A stretch of 64,000 nt of DNA from Ophiosphaerella korrae (GCA_028456385.1 JALNQF010000028.1:1-64000); one strand, 5' to 3'; counted from the first letter of the stretch, positions 1 through 12,189 are shown. Made by a program: numbers and translations. The notes: generated from the sequence alone by a model not told the origin.

Positions 1-1992
1 AACTACCTTTCTACTTTTAGTTAGCGCTTAGTAAGCTACTAGGTATATATACCTAGTACTTACTTAGATAGCTTTATATACTATTTACTCTTTTTAGTTA
101 ATTATTAAAACTACTTTATTAAGTTATCTTGCGTAAAGTCTACTTTATAAGTATAAAGAGAATTAGAAATCTTACTAATAATAAGGGTTCTTATATATAT
201 CCTTTCTTTAGGTCTCTATTTAGTCTTTCTTAGAGTATTACTAATTTACTCTCTATTAATTAGTAAATAGGCTTAAAAGGTAGCTCTTTTCTTTCTTATA
301 ACTTAATTATATAGTCCTAAAGTTAGTACTTAAGTAATACTAGTATATCTATCTCTTCTATAAACAAGTAGCTAAACTTCTTATATTATTCTAGGATTTT
401 AGGAGTTATACGTTACTCCTCTACTCTTACTTCTTAGCTTAGCGCCCTACTAGTACTTATAGAGTTACTTATTTTCTCTTAATAAGTTACTATTAAAGTT
501 ACTATCTTATATAGTACTTTCTTATCTACTATTAAATACTACTAATATATAAGCTTAAATCTATATACGTCTTTATAGTTATTAAATAAAAAGTTCTAGT
601 TTTTCTAATTAACTCTAGGATTAAACTCTTATAGCTATAGAAGTCTTAGTATAATATCTTTATTAGCTAAAACTAATACGTCTAGAGTAATTCTTATACT
701 ATATCTTTAAATAATAATCTCTATAGTTACTTTACTACTAACTATTAGGTTTCTTAGTATTAGTTATCTATTTGTAATATAGATTAGATATAGTATCTTC
801 TTTACTTATAGTTAGAGTCTTACTTATTCTACTACTTTAAGTATAATTAGGTTTATAAATAACTTTAAATCTACTAATACTTTTATTTTTTCTCTCTTTA
901 TCTTTACTAAGAGTTTAATAAGTCTTTTAGTATTAATAGTATTATAGCTTCTAGATATATATCTAGTATTAGCTATTTACTTAAAAAAGACTTAATCTTA
1001 TAATCTTTATTTATCTTTTACTAAAATCTTTAGAGTATTTTAATCTCTTTATAGTATTTATACTTCTTTAGCGTATAGGTTTACTAGATTAGATTAATAT
1101 ATTAGTTGTTTAGAAGAATCTTACTTGTATTTATATCTTTCTTAGTTATCTCTAGAAAGTACTCTACTTTTTACTTATCTTATAGATATTATTTATATCT
1201 TATATTTATATACTCTTCCTAGTTCTATTTATATCTAGTTCTCTTATAAAAGAAATATCTAGATCCTATCTTATTAGAATAGTAGGTAAAGTAGTTATTG
1301 TAGTAATATCCTATCTATAATAGTAGTAAGTAGTTTAGGTTATATAAGTATAGCTAGTATTATAGTTTTTATATTAATACTAGATCTATAATAATTAGCG
1401 CCTAATTATTATTTACGTATAATAGTTTATATTATTAAGTCTACTCTACTTAGTATTTCTTATCTTACTATTCTTTTACTAAGTAGTAGCTATCTACTAG
1501 TCTCTAGATTTCTTTTATAAATCTATCTTATACTTTAGTATTTTCTTACTTTAGCTTTAGTATTTTAGGTACTATTTTATATTTAGAAGTCTTAAGCTCT
1601 TAGTTTTTTTTTCTATTCTTGTCTTAGGCTATATATACCTACCTTCCTAGATATAGCGTTATCTTACACTTATACTCTACTCTTCTTTAGTATAGCTAAA
1701 AGTATTCTAAAGTATCTATCTTAACTTATTTTTACTTTAGCTAATACTTCTTTATATAACTTTATACTCTTAGTAATATCTTTATAGCTTTTACTTTATT
1801 ATCTATTATAAGGTTTATTAGTTATATAGTAATTTTATAGTAGTTATATTTCTTACTTATATCTTACTACTAGAGGTTTATAGTCTTGTAATCTTTTTTC
1901 TCTTAGCTTCCTCTAAGTATTACTTCTTATTCTTCCTCTCTATCTTTATCTTACTACTTAAGTATATTAATTTATTATATAATTATATTTTT

Positions 1993-2040
1993 TACTTAGT
2001 AATTCTTTACTAAGTACTCTATTTTACTATACTTATAGTA
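1993..2040 (-). mobile_element. RIPed CCHC zinc-knuckle trace of a retroelement Gag
   Basis: Read on the minus strand in one frame, this stretch has tyrosine or stop codons exactly where a CX2CX4HX4C knuckle would have Cys and His. The Cys positions are at 2038-2040, 2029-2031 and 1999-2001. The His position is at 2014-2016. Each is explained by one G-to-A or C-to-T change (TGC/TGT to TAC/TAT, CAC to TAC). The intervening Lys, Ile, Leu and Asn residues fit a Gag knuckle. This suggests a minus-strand retrotransposon with its pol region toward position 1. The element type (Gypsy, Copia or LINE) is not resolved. Confidence 0.5.
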
Positions 2041-3100
2041 TTTTTAGCTTTTTACTCTCTTAGGGTTCTTATAGTAATAGTATTTTTATTTTCTTAAGTT
2101 TATATTATTAATATATATCTTATCTAGCTTAAAGTATCTATAGCTACCTTGAACTTAGTTATTTTTATATTTACGTTAGTACTTATACTTAGGTTTATAC
2201 TTTTTACTTTCTATATATAGTACTCTTATATTCTTAGCTTCTACTATATATTTATATATATAGTTATTAACTTAAATTACTTCTTCTATTAGGTTTTCTA
2301 ATGTCTTAATTATAGCTTTACTATATATTAGCTTACTTTAAATATTACTCTTAAGTCTTTATTAAAATATCTTTATTAATAACTTATTATTTTATTCTAT
2401 TTATATTACGTAGCTTTAGAACTTATTAGTGTAATCTACTACTACCTTATATTATTATAGCTACTATATTGCGCGCTCTACTACTACTATCTTATTTACT
2501 AGTAAAAAAGCTTATTATACTTTATCTTTAAACTTAATCTATTCTTTAAATATCTTGTTATAGTTACTATTATTATTATTAAGGTATTTCTTAAGGTATA
2601 GCGTAACCTATTTCTCTTCTTTACCTCTTATATAAGATAATATAAGTATAGCTCTATTTTTATCTTAAACTTAGTTTACTTTAAAGAAGAGATTAAGTTA
2701 TAAGATCTATAGCTTAAGCTTATTTTATTCTCTATAGTAGAGGTTAGGCTTAGTAACTTTAGAAGTAGCTATATAGGTTACTCCTACACGCTAGTTATTT
2801 ATATTTATTAACGTATTACTTATCTTAAAAGTATTTAATATATTAAGACCTTAGAACTAAGTAAAGGTAATAAAAGTAAGTAGGCTTCTATAAGATAGGT
2901 AAAGTTAATAAATAAGAGGGTTACTTAACTTAATTAATAGTTAGCTCTTATTAAAGTATTACAAGGTATATAAGTATTAATAAGTAGATAAGAATTTAAT
3001 TAAAGTATTAGTTATAATACTCTATTAAGATAAGAAGTAAAGAAGAGATTAAATATAATAGTCTATAAAGGTCTATTAACGTTCCTATATACTTACTATC

Positions 3101-3290
3101 TAGCGTTTATTCCTAAGCGCTTACTTTAGAGCGTTTACTCCTAAGTACTTATTCTAGAGCGTTTACTCTAGAGCGTTCGCTTTAGAGCGTTTACTACTAA
3201 ATAGTTACGTATTCTACTACGCTATATTTCTTAGCCTAATTGCGTACAATACAATAGCTTACTTACTACTTAGTATTATAATAGTATATT
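3101..3290. repeat. Direct repeat, copy 1 (LTR-like, with 13-14 bp subrepeats)
   Basis: It begins with several tandem variants of a unit like tagagcgtttactc. A unique tail with the core atagttacgtattctact follows. The same subrepeat array plus tail recurs in the same orientation at 4205-4372. The copies differ mostly by C/T and G/A changes, so they duplicated before or during RIP. The roughly 1.1 kb spacing would fit a small non-autonomous LTR element or a nested pair. No internal coding trace is seen. Confidence 0.6.
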
Positions 3291-4204
3291 CTAATATATA
3301 TTACCTTTTTATCTTCTTTATTAAAGTATAGTACTTATATATTAATCTAGAGTTATACTAAAGCTATAAAGAGTCTTAGTTTCTCTCTTATTCTATTAAA
3401 TTTCTTAAGTATAGGTATTTTTAGTAGCTTCTTTATTACGCTTATCTCTAAGCGTTACGTAATTAGTTCTATCTAATTTTATCCTTTAATAATAGCCTTA
3501 ATCTAAGCTTTGTTTTATTTTATATATTCCTAGAGTTCTTTGTTTTAGGTTTCTAAGGTATTAATTACTATTTTTATATCTTCCTTTTTAGAAATTAAGT
3601 TATTTAGGTAGTTTTTAATATCTCTTAATACTATATTATCTAACTTGTAACTACTTATAAGTACTTTAACTTCTTTCTTAGTTAAACTTTCTACTATTAT
3701 ATTAGCTTAGACTATACGCTACTTACGCTTTACTTCTTCTAATAACTAAATTAGTAAGGTATAATAGGTATACTAAGGTTAACTTCCTAGTAACCTATAT
3801 AAGTATTAGTAGATTAGGAGGTAATAACAAAAGCTTATATTGTAATTAGTAATAACTATTAACAATAGTTAATTTATATATATAATGTTAAGTATTAGTA
3901 TTCTAGGTTAAAGATTAGATTACTAATACTATCCTAATAATACGCATTCTATTAACTATATATTCCTACTAATCTATTAAGTTATTACTTGTATCTAGTC
4001 TTAGTAACTATAGATTATAGATTACTTAATCTATTAATCTATAATTATATTTTGTCTATACACTTAATAGATTAGGGGATTACCTACGTGTCCTAGTTAT
4101 GTGTAGTTTCCTAATTAAGGTTGTTACCTTACTCGTCTTATACTTCGTTAGTAACTAAGTTAGGACTAATTAGTTCTATCTTAATTTCTCTTATTACTAA
4201 CGTA

Positions 4205-4372
4205 ACAAAAGTATTTACTCTAGAGTACTTATTCTAGAGTATTTACTCTAGAGCGTTTACTCTAGAGCGTTTACTACTAAATAGTTACGTATTCTACTAC
4301 GCTATATTACCTAGCCTAATCGCGTATAATATAATAGCTTACCTACTACTTAGTATTATAATACTAGAATAC
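4205..4372. repeat. Direct repeat, copy 2
   Basis: Same orientation and same order of parts as the copy at 3101-3290: subrepeats, then a tail containing the core atagttacgtattctact, then the segment ending near ttagtattataata. It probably pairs with that copy as the two ends of one decayed element; this is inference. Confidence 0.6.
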
Positions 4373-5023
4373 TAGTATCTTAAACTTTAATATTTCTCTC
4401 TATTATTTATAAATAGCAACTAACTATAAAATTTATAATTTAATATTAAGTCTTTATAGTACTATAATAAAAATAGTAAAATTAATTTATTAATTCTAGT
4501 CTATTAATAACTTTTTTTTATTAACTAAATAGTTTTAAATATAAAATACAACTTAGTATTACTTTACTTAGAAATCTTATTTTTAGAAAGTAAATTAATT
4601 ATAATATATAATATAAAGATATTTTTATACTTTAAAAATAATTATTTAAGAATTATAAGAGTATATCTATATAAATATTGCTTTTAAGAATAAGAAAATT
4701 TAAATTAGCCTAGCTCTATAAGTATTAGGCTGCACGCTATAAAACTTTATAAATATAACTACTATATATATATTTATAATATATTACAGTTGTATAAAAT
4801 ATTATAGGCGCTAAGTACTAGATATAGGGGTTAGAGCTACTTTTAGAACACTAAATATTTTATGCTAAATAACTTCCTTTATACTAGGCCTATTTAGGTA
4901 ATTTATATATCTTTTAAAAGCCCTATCTTATAGCTTTTAAATAATGTTATATTTGTCCCTTTAGCCTACGTAGTAGAGAAGTTATTAAGAAGTAAAGATA
5001 GAAAGTTAATGCCAAGAAAAAGT

Positions 5024-5057
5024 GACCGGCTCAGTGATCTGACCGGCTCACTGATCT
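5024..5057. repeat. 17-bp tandem duplication
   Basis: Two adjacent copies of gaccggctcagtgatct, differing at one base, lie just inside the non-RIPed DNA that starts near 4985. They may be a terminal piece of a DNA transposon, but no matching inverted terminus was found by eye. Confidence 0.7.
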
Positions 5058-6088
5058 TTCACGTTAATATTTTAATACTCACTACCTTTTCATCTGATAA
5101 TTATTGATCAACGCTCTAATCCGAGAACCCGCTCATGCAACCAGAATCAGGCACCCCTCTATGTAGTGGCTGAGCAAGGCCGGATGAAACTGCTGCAGAT
5201 CCGCAAGCCCCCGCTGCCACTCAGCTGCATAAGTAGCTTGAGTTGTGACTGAGCAACACCTGAGCCAACATGAGCCAGCGTGATTGTGCCTGATTTCCTC
5301 CCTGAGCAGCATGAAGAGGGTCTGAAATTGGGCCCTAATCAGCTCGTAGGGATACGAGGGGTCTAGGGTTGATTAGTCCCATTTTCGGGCCACAGAGTCT
5401 TCAGTGGCTTAGCTCTGTGACCTATGTATTAGCAATACTTTCCTTTTACCTATAGTTAAGACTATTCGAGTAATTAAATACATATATTTAACTACTAATA
5501 ATAATCCTTAAAAGCTTTATACATAAGATTTAAATAGATAATAGAGTTTATCGGGTTCTTAATATCTACCATTAACAATATCTTAATTTATAAAGGACTT
5601 TACATTGATTGATTAATAGCTTATTAAACTACTAAATCTACGAGTATATACACACGAACAGACACTCCTAGACAAAAGTCCTCTAGCAGTAGTAGTAGCA
5701 GCAGGTAGCTCACGAACTTTACAGTAAAGTTGGTCAATTCTAATTAAAGGAATGCTGTCACTAGACAGACAAAGCAGGTTTAAGGATGACTAGAGGATCG
5801 AGAAGGTTACGTAGAACAAAACAACACTACTCATAGACTAACGAATAACTTGACGGAGCACCTCTAAACGAGCCGGAGCTACATGTTATGAGCGACCCGT
5901 CGTCGTTTCAAAGCTAGGCATAAGGACCCACAAGCACATGATGACGCTTCTAGGAACGAGCTAGATATATCCAATTGGAGAACAAAGCCGCCATGGAAGG
6001 TAGATTGGTCGTAATTAAAGGAGGCTATAAGAAACACCAGCTAGTGGGTCGTGCTGTGCAAAGAGCCATATCATGGATTTATAGGGTT
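5058..6088. other. Gene-free stretch at the edge of the RIP block
   Basis: Mixed composition: moderately G+C-rich at 5100-5420, A+T-rich again at 5440-5640, then ordinary. No open reading frame with family resemblance was seen on either strand. A short agtagtagtagcagcagg microsatellite lies near 5688-5705. Confidence 0.5.
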
Positions 6089-6168
6089 GTCCACTTGCCT
6101 ATAATGTCTACTTACCTATAATGTCCACTTGCCTATAATGTCCACTTGCCTATAATGTCCACTTGCTT
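6089..6168. repeat. 17-bp minisatellite, about 4.6 copies
   Basis: Four full tandem copies of gtccacttgcctataat (start positions 6089, 6106, 6123 and 6140) plus a partial fifth. Copy two differs by two C-to-T or G-to-A changes; the others are identical. The near identity points to recent slippage or expansion. Confidence 0.9.
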
Positions 6169-7035
6169 GTAGAGCACGTTACTGCAACTGATGGATATGC
6201 TGTACATAATGCGCCCCATGTGCATCCTTCGCACCGTTACCGACATTTACACTCTTATACCCCAACGATGCCTACCAAAATCAGACAACAGCTGTTTAAC
6301 AAGCATGTTCAACCATCAATCAGGCTTGACAAGAAGCCTCTTCGTTCTATTTTTCTCGTTGGGAGCATAAGCATAGGGGCGGTCCCGCCTTAGCAGAGAA
6401 AGATGGCAGAAATGCTCTTAGACTTGCCTATAGTCGTGTACAACCTAAGCTGCGATAGGTAATCCGTTGCAAGTCTAGGTAATACTCGTCCATACAGGGG
6501 TGCTATGTTTAGCCTCTGTACGGAATCCTTGTCATATACAGCATTGGGGCCAATAGGATGTTGTATGGAAATTGTACTTTTGTCTAATTTCTCCATATTG
6601 AATAAATCGAATGGTGGTGAGTGGCAACATTCATAGTATTTAGTGGATGTCCTCTAAGAGTTTTGAACGAAGAACAACTCTTCCACAAGGGGCGCATTCT
6701 TATCCCTGGCAGTGCAGCTTGACTCAATGAGCCTGATTTCTGGCCTACCTAGTGGATTTTCTGGAGATGTTGGTCAATTGCTATTTAGGGGAAGGGTCCC
6801 ATTTCAGACCCCTTAGAGAGGGACTGATTTCGGGTTCATTATCAAATCATACCTACAACTCTTGACACTCTTTTCATACATATTAGCTATGAACGTGGGT
6901 GGAGAACGAAATAACGTGAAAGATTACGTTCCCGAATAAAAAAATACTATCAGAATTGCATCGTGTATTTAAAATTAGATTAGGACTCTAAGTAATTCAG
7001 AGCAGCTGTAAAGGCGGCTGGGACAGTCTTTAAAA
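6169..7035. other. Gene-free stretch between minisatellites
   Basis: Only short open reading frames without family resemblance are present on both strands. I see no promoter, RNA gene or transposon terminus that I can support. Confidence 0.4.
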
Positions 7036-7061
7036 TAATGATGATGATAATAATAATAATG
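7036..7061. repeat. ATG/ATA trinucleotide microsatellite
   Basis: A run of atg and ata triplets directly before a purine-rich imperfect repeat cluster. It is simple sequence with no coding meaning. Confidence 0.7.
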
Positions 7062-7079
7062 GACCACCAGAGATGGGAA

Positions 7080-7295
7080 GCAATCTCCGTGGAGAGAAAG
7101 TCTCTGCGAAGAACAGCTCCGTAGAGAAAAGGTCTCCAGGTAGAACCTCGCTGAGGAGAAAGGAGCTCCGTGGAGAGAACCGCTCCGTGGAGAGAAGGTC
7201 TTCGTGGAGAGATTCTCTCCGAAGAGAGAAGGGCGCTGAGGAGAGAGGAGCTCTAGATAGCTATCTTCTTCAAGGAGAGCTGATCTCCGGGGAGG
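7080..7295. repeat. Imperfect quasi-palindromic repeats around ctccgtggagaga
   Basis: At least eight variants of a 13-20 bp unit related to ctccgtggagaga occur in close succession (for example near 7085, 7118, 7168, 7186 and 7207). The core tctccgtggaga reads nearly the same on both strands, so the array is rich in small dyads. An 85-codon frame crosses it, but the peptide is just the translated repeat. Confidence 0.65.
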
Positions 7296-7299
7296 ATGC

Positions 7300-9120
7300 G
7301 ATTTGTGTTTTATTCGTGCTGTCTCACTAGCTCAAGAAATGCACACTTTTGGCACCTGGTGAGTATCCATGCCAGACTTGCTATTGAAGCTATCTTCGGC
7401 TCGTTCACATCTCTATATACTCATTAATTTCGCCTACTTCCTCCTCCAGAAGTTTACTTATACGCTTGGTAGTCTAGCGAGCTTCTGCGTACGTATTGCT
7501 CTTCTCTGCATTTTCCGGGCTGTCCATGCAATCGCTTGTTCAGGTCGAGCTCGCCTGCTGAATCGTCAGATAACTCGTAGGGCGTTAAGGGCTTGGTTCC
7601 TTTAAGGTGTTTTATTGGCGTATCGGATTTTTTGACATTCTCCGGACTTATGTTGTTTGAATTCTTGATTTTCCGTCTTGCTTTAAGTTGTTTGGTCTTG
7701 CTGGTGAATTCAAAAGCTGCAGCGCGTTCCTTCGGAACTGTGATGGCAATTGGAGCAGGATTCCTTGAAATATCCGTCTAGGATCACGCATTTCTTAAAA
7801 GGCCCTCTTCCTCTTCTGCAGTCCCGGCAGGCCTGTAGATCATCCCTTACTTGTCCGCGGCTATATGCCAAAGCAACTTTGCAATTGGAGGGTAACATAA
7901 ATTAATTTCCTTGCGGTCGGCGCGCAATTCCACTCCGCGCAGCAGTTCCATTTGAGCTATTGCCTTTGTTGGCTTAGAACTTGCTTAAAGAAGGGCTTGC
8001 TCTGCCCATTCTAAAGGCGTTCTGGGTCTGTGGGACTGCCGGCTCTCGAACATAACGTCCGTATTGATGTAAATCTTGAGAAATTCAATATGATCTAATT
8101 CTTAGGCTAAATGAAGAGAATCTTAATTTTTTGAGGTATAAGTACCACAGGAAAATCCCCCAACACTTGTCAACTGATGCCCGTGTCGCAGCAGCCACTT
8201 CGGCTGAATGCGTCTAAGGAATCTTCGTCTGACTCGAACGTTACAGTTGCCGAGAAATCACAGGATGAAGATCATTCGCAGAGTAGTTAATTAGAACTGT
8301 GTATATGAGCGCTTCGCGGAAGCGAGCAGGTAGCTGTGCAATCAACATACTCGTTGTGCACATGTGCCTAATTCGGATTATTGTCTACCAATTTGGTACA
8401 GCGATATCTTGATACAATAAAATCAGCAATAGAGCAGCGCTGATCCTAGGCACTTTTCGTGGCAAATCATAGTTATCTATGACATAAAGTTAACCTCATT
8501 TGCCTTGGTCAGATGGGCTGACGTTCGTAGCTTACATCTGTGGCTGGTGAAGCACCGGCTCTAACCCAGTGTCAAAGTGGTATCTTACGTTAGAAGCAGT
8601 CTTGTGACCACTTGTGTCCCAGGATATTTCTAAGCATTGCACAGGAACCTACATACTGGAGGAGATCGCTCGACAAGTCCAGGACCTCCAGGACATAAGA
8701 CGACCAGTTAGCAAAGGAGGCCACGGCGTAGAGAGCGGACGGTGAAAGAGCGCCGACCGTAGAGGAACTCCCGACCCTCTTTTCTCTGAAGACAACACTG
8801 AAAAGAAAATGCAAACAAAATCCAGAGCTAGCATGCCATTACTGTACTATCGTACTCACTCTATCTGCGAAACTCAACCTAAAGTACCCCTGTACTTAAC
8901 ATCCGTATTCATCGTATACACTATGTACTCCGTATATCCTCAAGTATATCCCTTAACAATAGCTAGCAAGGGGGACAAATTTCAAGGGGGGACAAATCTC
9001 ATTAGTCTTCGAAGTAATATTAGAACGTGTATTATTACAGGCGTCATTTTCAACGCATCTCACTGATCAGCAGATTCTATCACCATGGCTTTCCATCGCC
9101 ATATCGTAGCATCCAAGTAA
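7300..9120. other. Gene-poor stretch
   Basis: Several 60-85 codon frames exist on both strands but none has a recognisable motif, and frames overlap at random. One 37-codon frame at 8177-8290 has serine/glutamate-rich content that looks coding-like but has no partner exon. I call no gene here. Confidence 0.4.
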
Positions 9121-9124
9121 ACTC

Positions 9125-10991
9125 TCAAGTTCCAAAAGGCCACATCTTCTGCCAAACCCCTCTCTCCTGCTCAGTGCTAGCAAATTTCTCAATGACCTGA
9201 TCCTTCATCTGCGCTAATGCGTCTAGCGTCTCTTCGTATTGGTCTGGCCTCACTATTCCCTGCTCAGGAAATAACTCACCCACGTTCTCCCTAACTGAGC
9301 ACATCGCTTCCATTCCGCGTACCACGCCTTCAACCTCAGCCTCAATTTCCTCCCTATCTTTTGGTGCAAAGGAGAATGGATAAGTCCAGCCTTTAGCTCC
9401 AGGAAGAGCATCCCATGTTGCCTCTAACTCAGCTACTTGCAAGAGGTAGGTTGCCTCGCCATCGACAAGGAGGTTACGAGCTAGGAGTAGAAGTAGGTAG
9501 CTCGTCGTTTGCTGGAACTCAAGTGCAGCGTAAAGTTGTGGGTTTTGATGGTGAGTTAGAGTGTTGTAGAGAGAGCAGAGCGATTGTTGTAAATATAAAG
9601 TCTCTACATACTTCCTTGCATTTGGCTCAAGCTTTTCCATATCTTTTGGTGGCTGTGGCCGCTCTAAACCAGAGACAGGCGGGCCATTATAGTCGAGTAT
9701 ATGAGGTTGGCGCGCATGGAAGTAGAGAGGGGATAATTCGGTAGATTGCCAATCTATAAGGCCTACAACTTCAGTAGGTTCTGAAGGATTCACGAAGATG
9801 TTAGCAACATGTAAGTCGTCATGCCAGAGATGCGGCGATGAAATAGCTCGATCTATAGGGAGGAGGAACTTGATTAACTTGAGATAGCAGCGCAAGGCCC
9901 TGAGTTTTTTTGCTTTCGTTGGCTGGTAGGTTCCTGGGCCGCAAAGAGTTATTAGAGACTTAGGTAGATGAGGAAGCTGGCTAACACAGGCGATTTCTCG
10001 ATTTCCAATTGCACTGTGATATTCCTCCAATGAGTCCCCTTTTTATAATCAGTCAAAAGAGCTCCTTTTTAAAGACGGAAATCTTACACGGTCCTCTGTC
10101 AAGGTCAATAGTCGCTCTTCCGTTATTAATCCATTCGCGTCCTGTAGATGGGCCAATAGCGAATCTTTGGTTTATGATATCAATGCCATTTGCGTCGACG
10201 TATATTAGCTCATTTCTGGTTGAGTCGTCTAGATCTTTTGCGTAATATAGACCCCCAAATTTCTTAAAAGAAACTAAGGTCCACGCTTTCTGAAAACCAG
10301 CAATATTCTTGCTTAGAGCAAATCTGTCTTTGATATCCATACTTAGCCAAACCTGTTCTAGCTCGATTCCTAGAACCCTCTCCATAATAATATATTCTGC
10401 ACCAACGGGATTCTCCTGGGCCTTAGAACTCCAAGCTAAGACTCTGGGAACAGGAGTTCTCAAAACATTTCGTACCTGTGTTGAATTAGTTAAGGTTTCT
10501 AGACATAATTTATTAAGACAATGAGTACAAAATCCATTGTTGCAACTTCGCTTGCAGTGGTAAAATGAGGTATGCCAGCATTTGGGTTTGGAACTTTGGC
10601 TACAACCTGAGAGCCATTGTCCATAGTGAGAAGCATACTCTTGTTGTACATGCCATCAGGATACTTTTCAATGCTAACACAAGATTTCGCTCCGATAGCT
10701 TCAGCGGCGCAACGAGCTAGCTCGTTGACATTAAAGCGAACTTGGCGCTGTGACATCTCATATGCTTCATCACAAACAAAACGACCCCGAGTATAATTAA
10801 AGATATCATCGTTATACTTCAGATCTGACCGATTAAATAATACGACCAACGCTTTCGGCGAGGGATAACTTACCGGGAAGCAACGCTCGTGAGGGTAGCC
10901 GAGGAGAGTAGGAGCCTTGGGTTGCCACGGTTCTCTCGCTTAATACGTTCCAACGGCGGGCGTATCGAGTTAAAATATATTTTTTCTGCAT
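9125..10991 (-). CDS. AIM9-like mitochondrial aminoglycoside-phosphotransferase-fold protein
   Basis: Four exons on the minus strand: 10991-10874, 10824-10529, 10475-10088 and 10038-9125. The introns of 49, 53 and 49 bp all have GT...AG borders and keep the frame, giving 571 residues, normal for the family. The first 39 residues are rich in Arg, Ser and Tyr with no acidic run, fitting a mitochondrial targeting sequence. Kinase-like features follow in order: a degenerate glycine loop (GMYNKSMLL), the lysine strand VVAKVPNP, EVATMDF, the catalytic loop HDDLHVANIF (His-Asp-Asp, with the metal-binding Asn), and the metal-binding IDWQS. The family (altered inheritance of mitochondria 9, APH fold) has no firmly known substrate. 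The glycine loop normally reads GGFNK, so one Gly is replaced by Met. The start at 10991 is the first ATG in frame upstream of the spliced exon. Confidence 0.82.
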
Positions 10992-11099
10992 GATTCTTTG
11001 ACAATATTTCCAAGTGTGATCATATGTAACTAGGGCGCGTGTCGTGAGAAGGCCATTTGGTTGCGAAAAGTTTCTGAATCGCCAAGAATTCGTCAATTA

Positions 11100-11229
11100 G
11101 CGCGCGTCGAGCACTCCAATCACCATATTGCACTCCCATCCGATGAAATAGCATCACTAAGGGGGGGTATGAAACCTCCGCCAGGGTCTAGGGCCGCACA
11201 GCCCTAAGCGCCTACGCATAATCCACCAA
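11100..11229. other. Spacer with poly-G tract
   Basis: Spacer between the AIM9-like gene's upstream region and the LINE relic. It contains a run of seven G near 11161. No gene is seen. Confidence 0.3.
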
Positions 11230-11765
11230 ATTGAATCAACCAACCAACCAATCAGTCGCAATAACAGCCATGGATATATCGTATATTCCCCGACACCACT
11301 GGACAAGCTCAGGGAAAGGAGCGGACAACAGGATGAGATCCAAGAGGAAGAAACCAGAGCCGAGCCAAGCAGCGAAGAACAACGGAAGGGGAAAATAAAG
11401 AAGAAGAAAAGGCTGAACGAGATCTATGAAGCCGTGTGGAAAACCAGATGGGAAACAGAGGCCGGCAAACCAGGCAGAAGCGCAGCAAGCTGGTCAGAAT
11501 GGGACTGCAACACGATCGACCTCTATGAAGGGGTACCGAAACACGTGGCCAACACGATTTTCCTACTTAGATCAGAGATACTCGGTCTCAAAACATGGCT
11601 GGCAAAAATCGGAGTCCCAGATGCCCAGACCAGGCGCGTCCGAGACTACAACTCTTTCAGAAAACGAGATCAACTAACCTAAGAAAACTGTTGAAGAGAC
11701 AGGAAACTGCCAAGGCGGCCGGTGAATGGCTCACCCAAACGGGCCTCCTGGAACAGTTCTGAGTG
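11230..11765 (+). mobile_element. 3' end of a LINE (Tad1-like) retrotransposon, broken
   Basis: A single plus-strand frame runs from about 11250 to 11660. It carries a W-x3-W pair and then a stretch resembling the post-RNase-H tail of fungal Tad1-type LINE polymerases (LYEGVPKHVA, then a Leu-rich run with LKTWLAKIGVPDAQT, then RDYNSFRKR). Near 11660 the frame breaks. The tail resumes in another frame as KAAGEWLTQTGLLEQF and a stop at 11760-11762, the usual TGLLxQF terminus. The upstream reverse transcriptase is absent, as expected for a 5'-truncated insertion. Composition here is not RIPed, unlike the block at 1-5 kb. Confidence 0.65.
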
Positions 11766-11960
11766 GCAGTGCTGGTAGGGAAACTAGCACAGTAGACTAG
11801 TCACCATTAACACCCGCTCACAGGCTATAGAAGCCACTCCCACCTCCCACCACATCCTCTCTCTCCTGTCCCAAACCACGGAAGCACCGGTAGAAGATGG
11901 TAAATGTAAGAAGAGATCGCACAAACCCGAGAAGGCACAGAGAAGAGGTGTTTATTGATA

Positions 11961-11977
11961 GTGGGGTCAAGCCCCAC
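11961..11977 (+). other. Small hairpin in the LINE 3' region
   Basis: GTGGGG and CCCCAC form a 6-bp stem with a tcaag loop, about 200 bp after the LINE stop. Stem-loops near LINE 3' ends can serve template recognition. That role here is inference, and no poly(A) or simple tail follows clearly. Confidence 0.35.
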
Positions 11978-12189
11978 TAAAGAAATTTTGCTCTTCTAAC
12001 AAAGATAGCCCGTAGTGTTCATAGGCCTAAATAGGGACCAGATAGCACTGTAAATTGAACTTATTATTATTATATCGTATATTGCAGCTACCACATGGTC
12101 AGTTATGTCGTTTGTAAGGTGATTAGATAGAAGCTTGAAGCCAGCGTCGCACCAGCTGCGTATACACTGTATTGCTGTAAGCAATTGTA

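Larger units (their letters stand above)
1..4985. repeat. RIP-mutated A+T-rich repeat block
   Basis: About 5 kb in which TpA steps dominate and CpA/TpG are almost absent, with no open reading frame longer than about 60 codons. This is the classic outcome of repeat-induced point mutation of a multicopy element in Pezizomycotina. A decayed retroelement Gag trace can still be read on the minus strand near position 2000, and a pair of direct repeats lies at about 3.1 and 4.2 kb. Composition changes abruptly near 4985, where CpG/CpA-containing DNA begins. No functional gene is seen. Family assignment of the buried elements is not possible by eye. Confidence 0.9.

Noticed and set aside
7073..7330. 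85-codon plus-strand frame, Arg/Glu/Ser-rich
   Set aside because: It is only the translation of the minisatellite repeats.
8177..8290. 37-codon Ser/Glu-rich frame
   Set aside because: Coding-like content but no upstream exon or homologue; too short to call.
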